Positions 32,643 through 45,773 of a stretch of DNA of 64,000 bases are shown one piece after another. The notes under the pieces are model-generated. The model saw nothing but the letters and a program-made list of their open reading frames with translations. It had not been told where the DNA came from and searched no databases. Where the stretch lies: positions 2,790,001 through 2,854,000 of the forward strand of contig OX638369.1 in NCBI GenBank assembly GCA_951812925.1. Reading direction: 5' to 3'. The DNA comes from Calliopum simillimum (lineage: Eukaryota > Arthropoda > Insecta > Diptera > Lauxaniidae). The first letter of the stretch is position 1, and the number at the start of each line of letters is the position of its first letter. The position numbers and the translations under genes are program-made.

Positions 32643-34522
32643 TTAATTATGTAACGATTTGAGTAGATAAATAAACATTTTTGTTCCGTGACGTCGAAGC
32701 GGGCTCTGCACGCCTAGCTCTGCTTCAGCTTAGCTCAGGGAAAATGGGGGTGGGTGTTGCCTCTATTCACGAAATAAATGAAACATAATCAAGATAAGGT
32801 GCAGATAGGCAAAGTGTTGGGAAATCCAAAAATTCGATTCTAAACTTAGTGATTATGATGAAAAACTGACTAGAAACTGAACTAGAAACTGAAACTAAAA
32901 CTGAACATTCGTATCTGCACAACTATCTTATACACGCGACCTTGGTATGAAAAGAGAAGAAGAACATTGGTGTTGTTGTCTTCTTCGTCTCAACCCGCCC
33001 ATCCTGTTATCGAATAAAAATGGTTAATTTCAATAACCCTTGTGAGATCTTAAGATCCTCTCCCAACCTAACCTACATAGCCTCTAGATGGTAAAATAAT
33101 GAAAAATTTAGCAATTCATATTCAAAAATTTAATAAACATTAGTACAAATTAGCCACATATTTTAAAGTTAATAGCTCGTGTGAATTTCAAAATGAAAGT
33201 TACCACAGTAAGTGTTTTATAACAATACATAAATCTTAATAAATACTGCACTACTTCAATCTTAAAATGGGTGTTCTAGATATATCCTATATTCGCAATT
33301 CATTGCATTTGAAGATTGAATAATGCTCTTATCTATTCCTTAATTCTATAAAAATAATGAATTCAAAAAAAATTGCGAGTAATTTGTAAGAAAAAGTATT
33401 TAACTTATATTTACGAATCGCGTTAACCAGCGTTTACTGTACTTGTTACTAAAATCAACAAAAAAAAAAAAAACTTTACTAGCATGGGCCCTAGACAACG
33501 AAAGGTGAATTTACACCTTTAGGAACTAGTGTAAAATGGAATAGCAAAAGCTACTGCAGTGAGAGTGGAAATCTTATATTCACCTCTCTCTTTACTTTTC
33601 TTACGCGAAACAAGCAAACACTGATTAACACTTAGGTGGTATGATTGAATTGAAACATTGCAAATAAAACATAAACTAATTTAGAATTTCACCATATAAA
33701 ACCAATTCATACCTTTAATCTCTGCTCTCTGCTGATCTCTGAAGGCCTTCGTTGATCCGCACGATGAACTGACGATTGGCACAGATGAAAGTATCTTACA
33801 TATTATTAGATGCAATGCAATTACCACATTATGAAATGGAATACACCTTTTCTATTAATGTACGTTAACCTTTCTTAGAGTAATTTTAGATTTAGATTTT
33901 TCGATTTTAAATTCATTAGATTTAAGTAAGTTATTAATATTTTAAGTATTAATTCATTTTTTTATCTGAGTAATCTCTTTAGCCAAATTAAGTTTTAATT
34001 ACAATAATATTAATTATGATTCTAAGATTAATTTATTTTTTTTTTTTTTTTTTTAGGGTATTCATATTTATCACCAATACGAAATATTCTATAAATCTAA
34101 ACAACTTTATGAATGCATAATTTTTAAGTTTAAGTTAAGTTAAGTTAGATTCTAAATCGCGGTAACAATTAAGTTTAATAGGACTCTTTAGAACCAGTAA
34201 GTATTTACATTAAAATATTTTGACGAATTCTAATTTTAAGATATTTCTCTATTTTTTTACGAAGATTCAGAAGAATAGGCTAAGCGAGTCTTTATGCCCC
34301 ACCGTATCAAGATGTTAATATATTCTTCTGACTTCCAATTTTTGTTTTTGAAACGAGTGATGGATAAAATTTAATTTTTAACTAATTTAATCTTTAGTTT
34401 CAAGATCATCTAAGACCATAAATTTGTGGTGATTCTTTTAACAATGAAAATCCGTGTGACTTTTGCAAATTTAAATTTGTAGACCGCCTTGACATGAAAT
34501 TTAATTTGTGGACAGCTTTATC

Positions 34523-34720
34523 ATGCATATATGTTCAGCATACAAAATGGTGACTGCTCTTGCACAGCGTGAATTTTGCTGGACGCTAAGTGTCGAAATG
34601 GATCTTATTAACACTGGAGCGACTCCTGTGGCTACGCAAGACACACAGGGCGCTCCGCTGAAACGATCAAGAGGGGAAACGATAGTTTCTAGGTTGTTCA
34701 CTGAAGTAAATTCATGATGA
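34523..34720 (+). CDS. Small antisense open frame, 5' LTR copy (unknown)
   Basis: Identical to the frame at 25548-25745 in the other LTR. It has the same two ATGs, the APLKRSRGET stretch and the same stop. The overlapping minus-strand frame here is longer because the G/C difference at 34767 lies in it. Coding status is unproven. Confidence 0.3.
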
Positions 34721-35403
34721 CTTACCAATGTTGGTAGAAAAGCAATGCAAATTTTCTTAAATTCCACTGCTATGAATTTGAGGTCCTCAATAACCAGTAA
34801 AATTTAGTTGCAATAGTGATGAATTTTAATCAACTTTTTAGTATAACGCGTGTCACCTTTTGGTGAAGAAAACCACGTTTTTGAAATATATGTATTTTTT
34901 TTTGAATTTTCTCACGTCCAAATTACACGTACTGCAAGCTTTTCGAGGTGATCGCCAAATGGCAGAGAAATAATTTTCTCTGAAGGTCTAAGGCTATGCA
35001 TGTGCAACTTGCCAAATGACCAAATGACCGTACGGTACTCGGTTTGATCCGAATTTATAATCGGTCACACCGACTACTAAGTACTATGCCCATACCCATT
35101 TATGCGAAACTTTATTTTTACACCGATTATAATATATTTCCGAAACATTTTCAGTGTTCCCTACGGCGGTTTTCTTTTGCAAAATGTTTTCAATTAGTTA
35201 TGTCAGAAGTATGAAAGCAATGTCTGAAGTTATTTATCTAGCAAATGCAAAGTTTATATGACAAAAGTGAATAATATGCATGAAATTTAATTTTGCATAA
35301 GAAATTTAAAATAGCTAAAGCTCAAATTCCATGATTTTCCATGTCGTAAATCCCACCCAAGAGTGACAATATCCTAACGAGATAAACGATAATATGCATA
35401 TAA

Positions 35404-35790
35404 TTTTATCAACCATCAGTAAAAATTTTCTTTTTCATTTGTAACTTTCAACAAAAACTCAAAGTGCCAGCTGTAGGGTATCCCAAATGCAACGGAGTTT
35501 ATTTTACCAAAACGCATAGCAAAAAAATTGCATATATATATCTCAACTTGGTTGCTACATACTTTCAAGAGAAACGCAAAATACTAAACAGCGGACTGCA
35601 AACTCGAAAACGTGCGGGTCATTCGAGATGCTATAATTTAGCGAATGTCACAACCTTTTTGGGTTACGATATCCCCAACGATAAAGTTTATGTCTATGAA
35701 ACAAAGGGTAGACTTTTATATCATAATTTTGACTACGAAAAATTAAATAAAATCAGCAAAGACGCTATTGAACAATATAGGCCATAATTC
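35404..35790 (+). CDS. Exon-like antisense open frame, 5' LTR copy (unknown)
   Basis: Identical to the ATG-less frame at 26429-26815, ending 13 bp before the LTR terminus. Any spliced transcript could instead continue into or arise from flanking DNA. No family recognised. Confidence 0.4.
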
Positions 35791-35807
35791 ATCCTTCCTC
35801 ACAGTTT

Positions 35808-37254
35808 TTAGGCAGTTATTAAATATTAGACATGGCTGTTTAAAATACAGCTTTTACAATTTTTCTTGGAAAATTACTAAGTTGGCTAAGTGTTGCTTCG
35901 TCTTCCTACTATAAAAAAATTAAAGATGAAAATCTACTCTTTCAATTATAGTCAAAAAAAAGGTCGATTTATTTCAGACTAATTGTTCAATTCATCAATT
36001 TTCTGAAAAAGGTCATATGATTTTTAATGCGAGTTGGCAATGTTAGTAAATATAGATGGAAATAATGTAGTGCATACTTTTAGGGATAATGAATTTTACT
36101 ACCATTTTGTATTGGAGGTAGGCGTATCCGTTAACACCCATTTTTGCACTACTTCTAAACCCGCTATAACTAAACAAGCATGCCAGATTTTATTCCTACT
36201 ATCAATCCTTTTCTTTTTTTTCCAAAACACGTATTAGGCCACACTTTGTGTTTGTCATTTGGGCAATCACAAGTCATTCACTTACCCTCATTATACTTCA
36301 TGCGAATTTTTAAAACACTGTGTTAATTTCTTAAAGTCTTCATTTAGTCCACCTACAACCATCCACCGACATCACTTCAGGCAAATCAGCTTCTCATACT
36401 GTTAAGTCACGATTTGTTTAGTCTGACAGTGCAACAAAAACAAAAAAAAAAAACGAGAAAGACAAATTGTCCAGCGCTTAGAAATAGCAGCAATTAAAAG
36501 ATTCTCTACTCTTGTTATATTTCTGAGTTTTATTTCAGTGTTGTTTTTTTCTGGTTTTGCTTTTTTTTTTGTTTCTTCATTGTTATTTTTTTCGTTGGTA
36601 ACATCATTTGTCTTTGGATTTTTTTCTGTCCAACATTCTCATTCGTTTAAGCTGCTTTTTTTAGCCTTGATCTTTTCTGTAGCGCTTTTTCCTTTCTTCG
36701 TTTACTTTTGACAACGAATTTGTTGTAATTGTTGTTGTTGTTGTTGCAACGTATACTTTGAACTGTTGCTAACGAATGAGCGATTTAAAATGACAACATT
36801 TTTCATGTCTGACAAGTAAATAAAAACAATGGAAATGAAATTGTTACACCAATGCGGTTGTGATGCAACCTTAAACAGATACATTCGCTCAAATTTAAGC
36901 AAACATTTAAAAAAAAAAATTTTAGTTTATTTGTTTAAGGAAATTTGACCAGTCAAAATGATTAATTGCAATTTTTCTAGTTGGAATCATGTGGCAAGGA
37001 ACCAACATTCAGATCGATCATGATCCTTTAAATTCGATTTGACTAGACAGGTAGTTTTGTATTTTACCTGAAATCTGTTTTTGTTAAAAAGAAAATTTGA
37101 AATATTTCGTTATCTTCATTTTTGCTCTGAAACATCCTTACTTATGACGATACGGGCTCTCCACACCAAATTGTTATTTTTTTGATTCAAATAAACTCTT
37201 TCGAATGAAGTTATCTTTTTATCCAAATCAATTTATCCTTGTTTAAACGGATTC
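35808..37254. other. No gene recognised
   Basis: Short frames only. There is a GTT/CAA tract at 36730-36750 and poly-T tracts near 36545-36620. Confidence 0.4.
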
Positions 37255-37495
37255 TAGTGTTAAATCAACATGTTAAAGTACTTATATAATCCTTACATCT
37301 GACGTGAATCATGTGTTCAGCAAATAGGTATGGAGGATATTACACGAAATATTTTTGTAGAAAGCTTTAACACTATAACTCCTTCACATATGTGTAAATT
37401 TTACACTTTTTTTGAAAATTCAAAAAATAGCACCTTAATCCGGAGATTAGTACTTATGTTCTACAGAAATATTTGCTCTCAAATCTCATTACTGA
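37255..37495. repeat. Diverged half-copy of the 52.5-53.8 kb foldback family
   Basis: Blocks CCTTACATCTGA, ATCATGTGTTCAGCAAA, AGGATATT and CACAT.TGTG occur in the same order as in the left arm at 52.72-52.93 kb. It ends at AATATTTGCTCTCAAATCTC, comparable to 52.91-52.93 kb. The inverted partner arm is not present. Confidence 0.65.
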
Positions 37496-37918
37496 TCGAT
37501 ATTTCATTCCTCTCCCGGCAATGAGGAATTTTTTTGATATTTTTTTTAAGATTTTGCATGGGACATAGAAAGAAGGGCTAGTATGTTCGAGAAAAATGTT
37601 GAAGAGGACAAATAAATGAGAGTCGTTGAATATTTTGTCACCCTCCCGTTAATGGGAAATTTTATTTTAAATTGAAAAAAGATCAATTTGGTGTGATAGA
37701 ACCCCTGTATAAAGGCACAAGGATCACAGTTTTTTTGCAATCTCAAGTTTGAGTTTCTGTTTGAAGCGATCTATCGCCCAGTGTCATCTTTGGTCTGAGA
37801 ATTTCACATTCGGAATGCAATTTGTGAAACTCTTACAAAAAACACAACTAAGTACGAGTACACAAAATACTAGCGTGGAAATCGCTGCCTTACTCATTTT
37901 GTACTGAATTAGAAATAA
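37496..37918. other. No gene recognised
   Basis: AT-rich sequence with short frames and no repeat that I could match within the window. Confidence 0.35.
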
Positions 37919-39395
37919 CCCAAGGGGAAAAGAATTGCTTCAAAAACCCTTCTGAAGTGCATCCTTCTCACGAATAAGCGCTTCCGCTCCGTAAGAACAA
38001 TACTTTCTTTTTAACATTGCATGTCATTGGATTTAAGCGAGCAAAAGCTTACCGCAGCCTTACCAAAAAAGAGTTCTTAAAGCGGTTATTTGTAATGCTG
38101 CGGTTAGCGTTTTTTCAATAAAATTAAAAAAAGAAAAAAAAAGAAAAAAAAAAAAAAAAAAAAACTGCCCGCGCCAGGATTTGAATCTAAGACCGTCCGC
38201 GTGCTAGATATTTTTTCTTACATTTACCAACACTTTAGACCGCTACACCAATGCCCGATGATATGAAGAGGTATTAAATTTACATATTAAGCAAATGTTG
38301 CTCCTGCAGCATTACATAGAATCATTGTGCAATCAGTTTCAATTCAAGTAAGCAAAAGTTAATAAAAAAGAGAAAGGAAATTAGAAAAGTGAAATAAAAA
38401 AAGGTTGGGGCAAACACTTTTGAAGTGCTTGGATCAGAAGCGCTAGAAATTTTTCCTCTTGGGTAGAGCTCACTTTTATTCATATGTGTGTGTATTTAAA
38501 CGCCCAAGAGGAAAAATTTCTAGCGCTTCTGATCCAAGCACTTCAAAATTGCTTGTCCCCATAGAAATTTAGAAGCACTATCACAATGATTTTTTATAAG
38601 GCTGCAGTAAGAACAACGTGAGTTCGAACCCAGCCCGGGAGATTTTTTTTTTACTTTTTTTTACTTTTTTTTGCTTTATTTTTTTTTTTAATTAAATATT
38701 TTTTATTCAACATCTTTTATTTCACTTTTCTATTTTCCTTTCTCTTATTAATTTACTTTTGTTTAACCGAATTGAAATTGATTACACAATGATTCCATAT
38801 AAGGCTGCAGTAAGAACAACGTGAGTTCGAACCCAGCCCGGGTGATTTTTTTTTTTCCGTTTTTTTATTTGTTTCTGCTTTATTTTTCTTTTTTATTAAA
38901 ATATTTCTAATTCAACCTTTTTTATTTCACTTTTCTACTTTAATTTCTCATTTTTATTTAGTTTTGCTTACTTGAATTGAAACTGATTGCACAATGATTC
39001 TATGTAATGCTGCAGGACAACATTTGCTTAATATACAAATTTAATATCTCTTCGTATCATCGGGCGTTGGTGGAGCGGTCTAAAGGGTTGGTAAATGTAA
39101 GAAAAAAATATCTAGCACGCGGAGGGTCGTGGACTTAAATCCTGGCGCGGGCAGTTTTTTTTTTTTTTTCTTTTTTTTCTTTTTTTTAAATTTTATTGAA
39201 AAAACGCTTACCGCAGCATTACAAATAATCGCTTTAAAAATCCTTTTTTGGTAAGGCTGCGGCAAGCTTTTGCTCGCTTACATCCTATGACATGCAATGT
39301 TAAAAAGAAAGTATTGTTCTTACGGAGCGGAAGCGCTTATTGGTGAAAAGGATGCACTTCAGAAGGGTTTTTGAAGCACTTCTTTTCCCCTTGGG
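37919..39395. mobile_element. Compound foldback element with tRNA-like modules
   Basis: The outer arms (37919-about 38400 and about 38955-39395) are inverted repeats beginning CCCAAGGGGAAAAG. Each arm contains a tRNA-like module with box A (TGGTGGAGCGGTCTAAAG at 39069 plus; the complement near 38240 minus) and a box B (GATTCAAATCC, minus, near 38172; degraded at 39132 plus). The modules point outward. Nested inside are a smaller inverted repeat (38407-38563, core AGCGCTAGAAATTTTTCCTC) and two direct copies of a module with a perfect box B (GAGTTCGAACCCAGC, near 38621 and 38823), each followed by poly-T. No protein is encoded. It may be an inverted SINE pair that has become a foldback element. 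Confidence 0.85.
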
Positions 39396-39483
39396 CGTAC
39401 TGAAACGCACACCTATGCACGCTTGATGCTAACCCAGTTTGTACATGTAGGTAGCTATACTGAAAGGGAGTAATGCTTTCTAC

Positions 39484-39860
39484 CTAAACATTTTTTATAG
39501 CAATTTTTCTTACTATTCTATTTACATGGCTTTCGAGTCTATCTTCATGCAGATTGCCAGATTTCTTAATAATTTCTTCCAATCTTTCCTCTTCTAGGTC
39601 TCGATGTAGATCAGTGTTACGTTTATACCAAGGAGCATTCACTGCAGATCTTAGAATTTTATTTTGAAAGGGTTGTATGACTAAAAAGTTGTTCTTGCTG
39701 ATGCAGGCCTATAGCTGGATACAATAAGTCCAAATTAATCGAAGGACTTGTTACAGTTTATTATATATGAACAAGATTGATCTTGTGTCAATAAGCCAAT
39801 TTAAGTTTTTTAAGCAAATGCAGCAGAAGTTTAAATTTCTCTCTGAAACGTTTCCTACGT
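39484..39860 (-). pseudogene. Jockey-type LINE reverse transcriptase C-terminus (decayed)
   Basis: On the minus strand the sequence reads through the conserved end of a Jockey-clade ORF2: a LLLHLLKKLKLAY block, IWTYCIQL followed by a stop where Trp is expected, then FQNKILRSAVNAPWYKRN, a TDLHRDLEE segment, EDRLESHVNRIVRK, and a stop at 39484-39486. At least three in-frame stops and one frameshift (near 39800) are visible. Only the last quarter or so of the ORF remains, so it is 5'-truncated and dead. Confidence 0.75.
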
Positions 39861-42800
39861 TCACTTCAGTTCTACTTATTGGATCAACATAGCATTTGCT
39901 ATTCGTTTCGGCTTTTAAAACGTATTGTGAGAAAATTTTTTCTAAGATATAATACTCAGCATTTAGAGGGTTTGATTAAAATAAGTATCAACTTTTAAGT
40001 TTTTTGTTTTTATCATTGTCATCCTGCTGAAAAAGGTAAGCAATAATAGCAATTGAAAAAGGCAAACATTTCCGCTTGCCCAAGAAAGTACATCGAGCCT
40101 TCATGCTCAATCCAACTGGGATGCATTGCTTTGCGAGCTGGTAAGCGTTGAACGTAGAATGCTCATAAATATTTGAAATGCAAATACAAAAATTGCTTGA
40201 GCTCAATAATTCAGCGTTTCAAGACGTTAGATTTCTTATTTATTGAGTATTTTTTTAGTTATGGCAGCCGCTGCTGTTGTTGTTGTTGTCAGCAGCTAAT
40301 TTTAATTTTTTAGTTCTTTCAATGCTTGTCACTCTGTTTTAATTTATGCGATTTTTCTTCAGTTGTAATGAAAAATCATTTGTAGCTTAGATAAAAATTT
40401 TCAAATTTCCAGATGTAAGGAATGGATATTGTACCAGAAAAAAAACTTTTCCTTTATTTCTGCGTAAAATAGTTTCAGAGATATGACGATTTTTTTTTTG
40501 GTTTGTTGTTTTTTATATTTTGTTCTTTCTCTTCTTCTTTTTTTTTTTTTAAAAATACAACTGAAATATTAAAACAAACAAGTAGTCCCAAGCACAATTT
40601 AAAATCATTGCATATGATTTGGGTATTGCATATTAGGTACCAAACAATATTGCACGGTATTTTATAAAATATGAAGGAGTTATCACAAAATTATACTTAT
40701 CTTGCCAAAGATTAAAATTAAATTTTTGATCGGATTGGATAAATAAATTGACGAATTGAATGCATTTTGGAAGTCGAAGTTCAATTTATGTAGATGGTTG
40801 AGGCTAAATTTTCGAAATGTTCCAGTTGAATATTTTTTTTCGTAAAATATATCTATCGATTAATATATCAACTCATATTAGTTTGCAGTTCATCTTAAGA
40901 TAATCAGGTGTCGTTTGGTGCAAGACAACCAAAATATAAAATTTTGACTTAAACAAACATTTAAGCCCATAGTGAACATTTTGCTGTGGCAAATAAATCA
41001 TAGTTTTGTCAGATCGTATCACATATATTGTTATTGTTACTTATTTTGACATTAATTTGAACAAAACCAACGACTTCAATGAATCAAAAAATTGCACTTG
41101 TAGCTGTATTTTTAGTACCAGCAACAGAAACTTTAATCAATTTTGTTTTGGTTTTCTTTTTTACACCAAGATAACCATTGCCTTTGTGTCTAGATACCAT
41201 TGCTACTTCTATAATCTAACACCATGTATTTCCCCAGCGGCCTAGCAGCATTCAGTCAGTCAGTCAGTCAGTGGTGCACATCAATTTTCTTGCGCTTCAT
41301 TGGAGCCGGCATCTTTCCGCTTAGTTCTCTTTTGTTGCATTCAATGTTGCGCTGCACAGTGCTTGCTCACAGTAGCGCAGTGTCGCATGACATCGCAATT
41401 TTTCCACCTGAATGAATGACACCCTGTTGAACTCATTTGCGACTCAGACGTTGTGGCGAATTGAGCCGCAACTGTTGGAGGTCGTCCTCGACGTCATTGT
41501 TATTGTTGTTGTTATTGTTGTTGTTGTTGGCTTAACAGGATATGCCTGAGTCAAACAACGATTGCAGCAGCTGCAGTAAAGGCAAAAGTTGGCATGTTGC
41601 TGCTGCTGAGGGTGGAATAGAAATGAAAGAAAACAAAACGGACACGGAAATGAGTTTAGCAACATACTTACGTGATTATAAAAAGGGCACAAAATTTTTA
41701 TTTTTTTATTGTGGGTATGAAAAAGAAATTTGCAATTTTAGCGATTTTCACATATTTAGAATTGTGCGTAAACACTTTCCATAAGGTTGCCTAAAGAAAC
41801 TAATGGTTTATTTAGGATTTTGGTTACTTTAAGAAATTTTGTAATAAATCTAAAGGTTCATGAGAGAATAAGAAAAAATTGTGTTATTATGATCCACCCT
41901 AGTTTGTTCGTATATGTGTGCATTTAATATACTTGTAGTTGGTGGTGAAAAAAGTGAGAAATAGCTGGAAAAAAAATCAAAACAAAAAAAAATGGAGTCA
42001 TTGAATGGCCATGAATGAACAATGGAAGTGGAAATGGAAAAGAAACCTTTTTTTGTTCAAGTTGAGATGCATTTGGAAAATTAGGATTCTGACAAGATAA
42101 TAAACTAACATGATGAGGCTAATACATACTTACATACAAACATCAAGACACACATGCATAAAAACACATTTACAAAAAAGCAATCAAACAGTTAGACGAT
42201 GTCATTTCAGAGAGTGGACAAAGTTCATAGGAATTGAGTTGCTTTTTCTCAGTTTCAGTGCTTTTTTCGCTGATTAGTTCGTCAATGCAATTTGCATAGG
42301 TAATTTCTAGTTACGGAGCTGGTGGCGGAATAACATTTTTTGAAAACATCCTTCGGGAGAAGATGATAATTATCAAGATTGGAGTAAATGAATCAATATA
42401 AGCCATGTCTGCCAATTACATATTTGTTGCTGATTTTTAAAATGGTGCTGTTTTTTGCAATTTCGTGTCCGCCATTTTGTTTTCTAAAAATCTATTATAA
42501 TATTCGTAATTAGTGACCCCAAAAATCCCCGAGTAAATTATTTTCTTGGATTTGGTTGAATATTTATGCAAATCATCCACCATTTTTAATCCGCAATTTT
42601 CCTGAAAAAAATTTCGCCTCAAAAATAAAATGATTTTGACTTTTGGCCAGATTTTAAGGATTTTGAACCAGTTAGCGTAGATATGTTACCCAATGAGATT
42701 ACCTTCAATATACTAATACCCTTAATAAAATTAATTTCATAAAAATGTATAACTTTGTACTTTGTGAATGGATGAAAATCATCGTTAAAATACACTCCTT

Positions 42801-43788
42801 GGCATATAATGACGATTAATTATGTTTCGAAAGGATAATAGATGGCTTAAGTAGCATATGAGCATAGGAGCAAGCAATAAGCACAATATCCATATAAACA
42901 CATAATAATCGGATTATCTTTAATTTCTTTTTGCATATCGCCAGAATATGCACCACATAATGCAACATCCGTTTTAAATTGGTTTCTGTTTGCATTTCTA
43001 AAATGCACGCGCATCCAATTGCGACAACACAAACTACGGGCAACAAGTTTTCACTTCCGGTCGTTGTTGCACGTTGTTCACCTCACCGGCCTGCCTTCTA
43101 TGTTGGGGTTTTTGTTGCAAGAGTTTGGCATCAGCAACGGCAGCAACAACAAAAAAGAAACCATCATAGAAACAGCAACCGCAACACAGCATGGCAAACG
43201 CATGAGGATTTAACTGCATACACAACAAAAACAACAACAACAACAACAATAACAAATACAATTGAAAAATGAATGAGAAAAATAAAAAAAAAATAAAATC
43301 GGAAAATGGAACATCATTTTTGTATTATCTCCTTCGTTTGTGGCAGCCACAAAATGTGCTGAACCGGAAATTGTGTGGCGGTTGATGTTGTAGCTGCAGC
43401 AGCAGCAGCGGCAACAGTGGCAGCGTCTGTGACGTGCACCTGAATTACTGTTTCATGCAACCGCTCACTTGTTGGTAAAGGCAGCAACACGGCGGCTGCA
43501 GCAAATTGAAATCCATTTCTAAAACTGAATTTTTCACAGATTTTCGGTAACGGATTTGCGGTGGTAAAATTTGAATTGAAAATCTACCACACACACACGC
43601 GCACATGCACACAAACTAACCATACTCATATTACTGTTATCTAATGCTAAATCTGCGCAACAAATTGTTGCACGCTTTTTGGCGTTGCAACAAATATGAT
43701 GTTTAAAATTTAACTTAATGCGGTTGTGGCGCATTGTTTTTGTTTCGTCTGTCACATTTTCGGTAAACATCTCTGGTTTTCTTTAAAA
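39861..43788. other. No gene recognised; several microsatellites
   Basis: It contains a CAGT run (41251-41272), GTT/CAA tracts (40275, 41500-41528, 43220-43250) and a CAG run (43396-43415). Frames here are short or low-complexity. A chance of host regulatory DNA cannot be excluded. Confidence 0.4.
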
Positions 43789-43793
43789 CATTG

Positions 43794-43968
43794 TATTGAA
43801 AAAATCGTAGTTTATTGAACAAATTTTAGAATTCAAGTGAAGAAAAATATAATTCAGAGAAAAATTATTAATTCGTAAGTCAATGATAAAAAAACAAAAT
43901 GATATTTATATAAAGCAAAGTATTAATCGTACAGTATGTAGTGGCGTACTACTTCGTATTCTCCAACA
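43794..43968 (-). repeat. 3' LTR of copia-like element
   Basis: 175 bp, TATTGAAAAAATCG...TCTCCAACA on the plus strand (TGTTGGAGA... in element sense). The matching copy is at 49342-49516, offset 5548. A polypurine tract (GAGGGGAGG in element sense, 43969-43977) directly precedes it. Confidence 0.93.
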
Positions 43969-43989
43969 CCTCCCCTCGAAGTAGGCAGC

Positions 43990-45179
43990 TACATTGAGGC
44001 AACCATTCCAAGAGCATGGATGTTTTTAAAATGTTTTACTGAACTTAGACTTTTGGTTAAAACGTCTGCTGGCATTTCTTCGGTGGACATGTAATGTTAG
44101 ATGATTTCACCTTCTTTTTGTTTTTGACGAACAAATTGATGCCTGACGTCGATATGCTTAGCTCTCGAATGAAAACCTTAACTATCAATCAAGTGCTGAG
44201 CGCTTTGGCTGTCATTAAAAATTTGTATGCATTTGATGTTATGTCCAACGTTGCATAATAGACCACGCAGATAAATCGCTTCTTTCGTCGCTTCAGTGTT
44301 TGCTGATAATTCAGACTCGGTGCTGGATAGTGCCACTGTTCGTTGCTTACGAGCCTCCTAATTTATGGCGCTACCAGCTTATATGAACGCAAATCCAGAA
44401 TAAGATCTTCTGTCAGTTAAATTTGCCGCCCAATCAGCATCGACCACTCCATATATCTCCTTGTTGTCTCTCTGGTACATTAAGCCGTAGTTACTGGTAT
44501 GTTTTAAGTAACGCAGGACTCTTTTTGCTGCTTTCCAATGATCAAACCTGTAATTTGAGTTAAATTGAGATAAAAAATTTACTGTCAATGCAATGTCCGG
44601 TCTTGTAGTGACCGCTAGGTACATTAATGCTCCTATGAGGCTCTGATAGGGATATTTCCTCATTTCATTTTCATCACGGGTATCATATTTTTCAAGTTTG
44701 CAGTTAACTTCCATAGGTGTCATACACGGCTTACAATTTTCCATATTAAACCTCGCTATAACAGACTCGGCGTAAGATTTCTGGCTTAGAAATACTTGAT
44801 GACTTTGAAGATTTTGTTCAAATTGTATGCCCAAACATGTCTTAACAGGGCCGATATCTTTCATTTCGAAAGAATTTGATAATGACTTTTTAATCTGTTG
44901 AATCCAATTACCGTCGTTTGACGCTATAAGTAAATCGTCAACGTAGATCGTAATTAGCAATATACTTTCTCCTTTTATGCTCACAAACAAACATGGATCT
45001 TTATCAGCTGCATTTAACCCAAGCTCTTTCAACTTCGATGTGAGTTTCTCGTGCCATTTTAAACCTGATTGACGCAGACCATACAACGACTTAACCAATT
45101 TGCATACTGGATCTTTTATATTTTTCAACCCATCTTGCCATTGCTTTACGGTTTTATTTACGATATTGCAGTCAGACAT
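43990..45179 (-). pseudogene. Copia-like reverse transcriptase C-terminal half and RNase H
   Basis: The open part (45179-44379, 266 codons) has the copia RT signature: KSLYGLRQSGLKWHEKL (about residues 30-46), the catalytic YVDD at 79-82, then SLIGALMYLAVTTRPDI and the start of RNase H (VDADWAANLTDRRS). The frame then hits a stop. RNase H continues recognisably down to about 43990 (STESELSANTEATKEAIYLR, then SRAKHIDVRHQFV, then MPADVLTKSL) but with several in-frame stops. The polypurine tract follows. Confidence 0.9.
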
Positions 45180-45470
45180 TTTTCGCTAACCTAAATTTTC
45201 TAGCACTGCATTCATCTGTGAAGGGACTTCCATATACACGTTATTTTCCAGTTCACCATTCAAATAGGCTGTAACAACATCCATTTGGTGTATTTCTAAA
45301 TCCTTCTCAGCGGCTATTGCTGCTAGTAAGCGAAAAGTGGATAATCTTGCTACTGGTGAATATTTGTTATTGAAATCCTCCCCTGGACGTTGTGAGCATT
45401 CTTTGGCAACTAAACGCGCCTTCTTTCTGCCATCGTCCTTTGTGCGAAAAACAAATCAGAACTCCTTGCC
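45180..45470 (-). pseudogene. Copia-like reverse transcriptase N-terminal part (broken)
   Basis: Minus-strand translation shows FRTKDDGRKKARLVAK, then YSPVARLSTFRLLAAIAAEK and HQMDVVTAYLNGEL (the catalytic Asp of motif A is in QMDV). A stop codon interrupts the frame near the upstream end, and the frame is separated from the downstream RT part by another stop near 45190. Upstream it is cut off from the rest of pol by the LINE insertion. Confidence 0.85.
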
Positions 45471-45773
45471 AATTAATTTCAGATCTATTCACAACGCTAT
45501 GCTTTTTAAAAAAAGATTATCTGACTATTTTTCGTTGTTGCAATGATTTTTTTGTTTTTATTTTATTTTGTATTAATTAATTGTAATATTTTATTTTAAG
45601 AAATTAAATTTTATCTTATATATTTAATTATATCTAATTCATTTTTTTTTGCTCATCTGTTGTTAACTACATTTGTTGCTGGTACTGTAATTTTAAGATT
45701 TTTATTATAAATCTTGTTGTACTAGTCATTTACTTATTCATAATAACAAACAAACAAACAAACAAACAAACAA
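45471..45773 (+). mobile_element. 5'-truncated LINE fragment inserted in copia pol
   Basis: On the plus strand a frame ends SIHNAMLFKKRLSDYFSLLQ and a stop at 45544-45546, which looks like the end of a CR1/Jockey-type RT. A 3' UTR of about 190 bp and a tail of (AACA) repeats at 45743-45773 follow. It interrupts the copia reverse transcriptase coding sequence in antisense orientation. A target-site duplication could not be resolved. Confidence 0.75.

Larger units (their letters stand above)
32650..35803 (-). repeat. 5' LTR of the gypsy element (3154 bp)
   Basis: This is a near-identical copy of 23675-26828 (offset 8975). The visible differences are T/C at 25491/34466 and G/C at 25792/34767. 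As the 5' LTR it should hold the promoter for gag-pol on the minus strand. It also carries the two plus-strand open frames. Confidence 0.93.
23671..35807 (-). mobile_element. Ty3/gypsy LTR retrotransposon, apparently complete
   Basis: This is a minus-strand element of 12129 bp (23675-35803) with 3154-bp direct LTRs, a tRNA-Lys primer-binding site, gag and pol. GTTT on both sides (23671-23674, 35804-35807) is a 4-bp target-site duplication, the usual size for fly gypsy elements. I noticed only two substitutions between the LTR copies (25491/34466 and 25792/34767), so the insertion is recent. Gag and Pol are open throughout. There is no env-like frame: only 180 bp separate the pol stop from the 3' LTR. 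The primer type and long LTRs recall the Osvaldo/Ulysses group, but that placement is inference. Confidence 0.95.
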
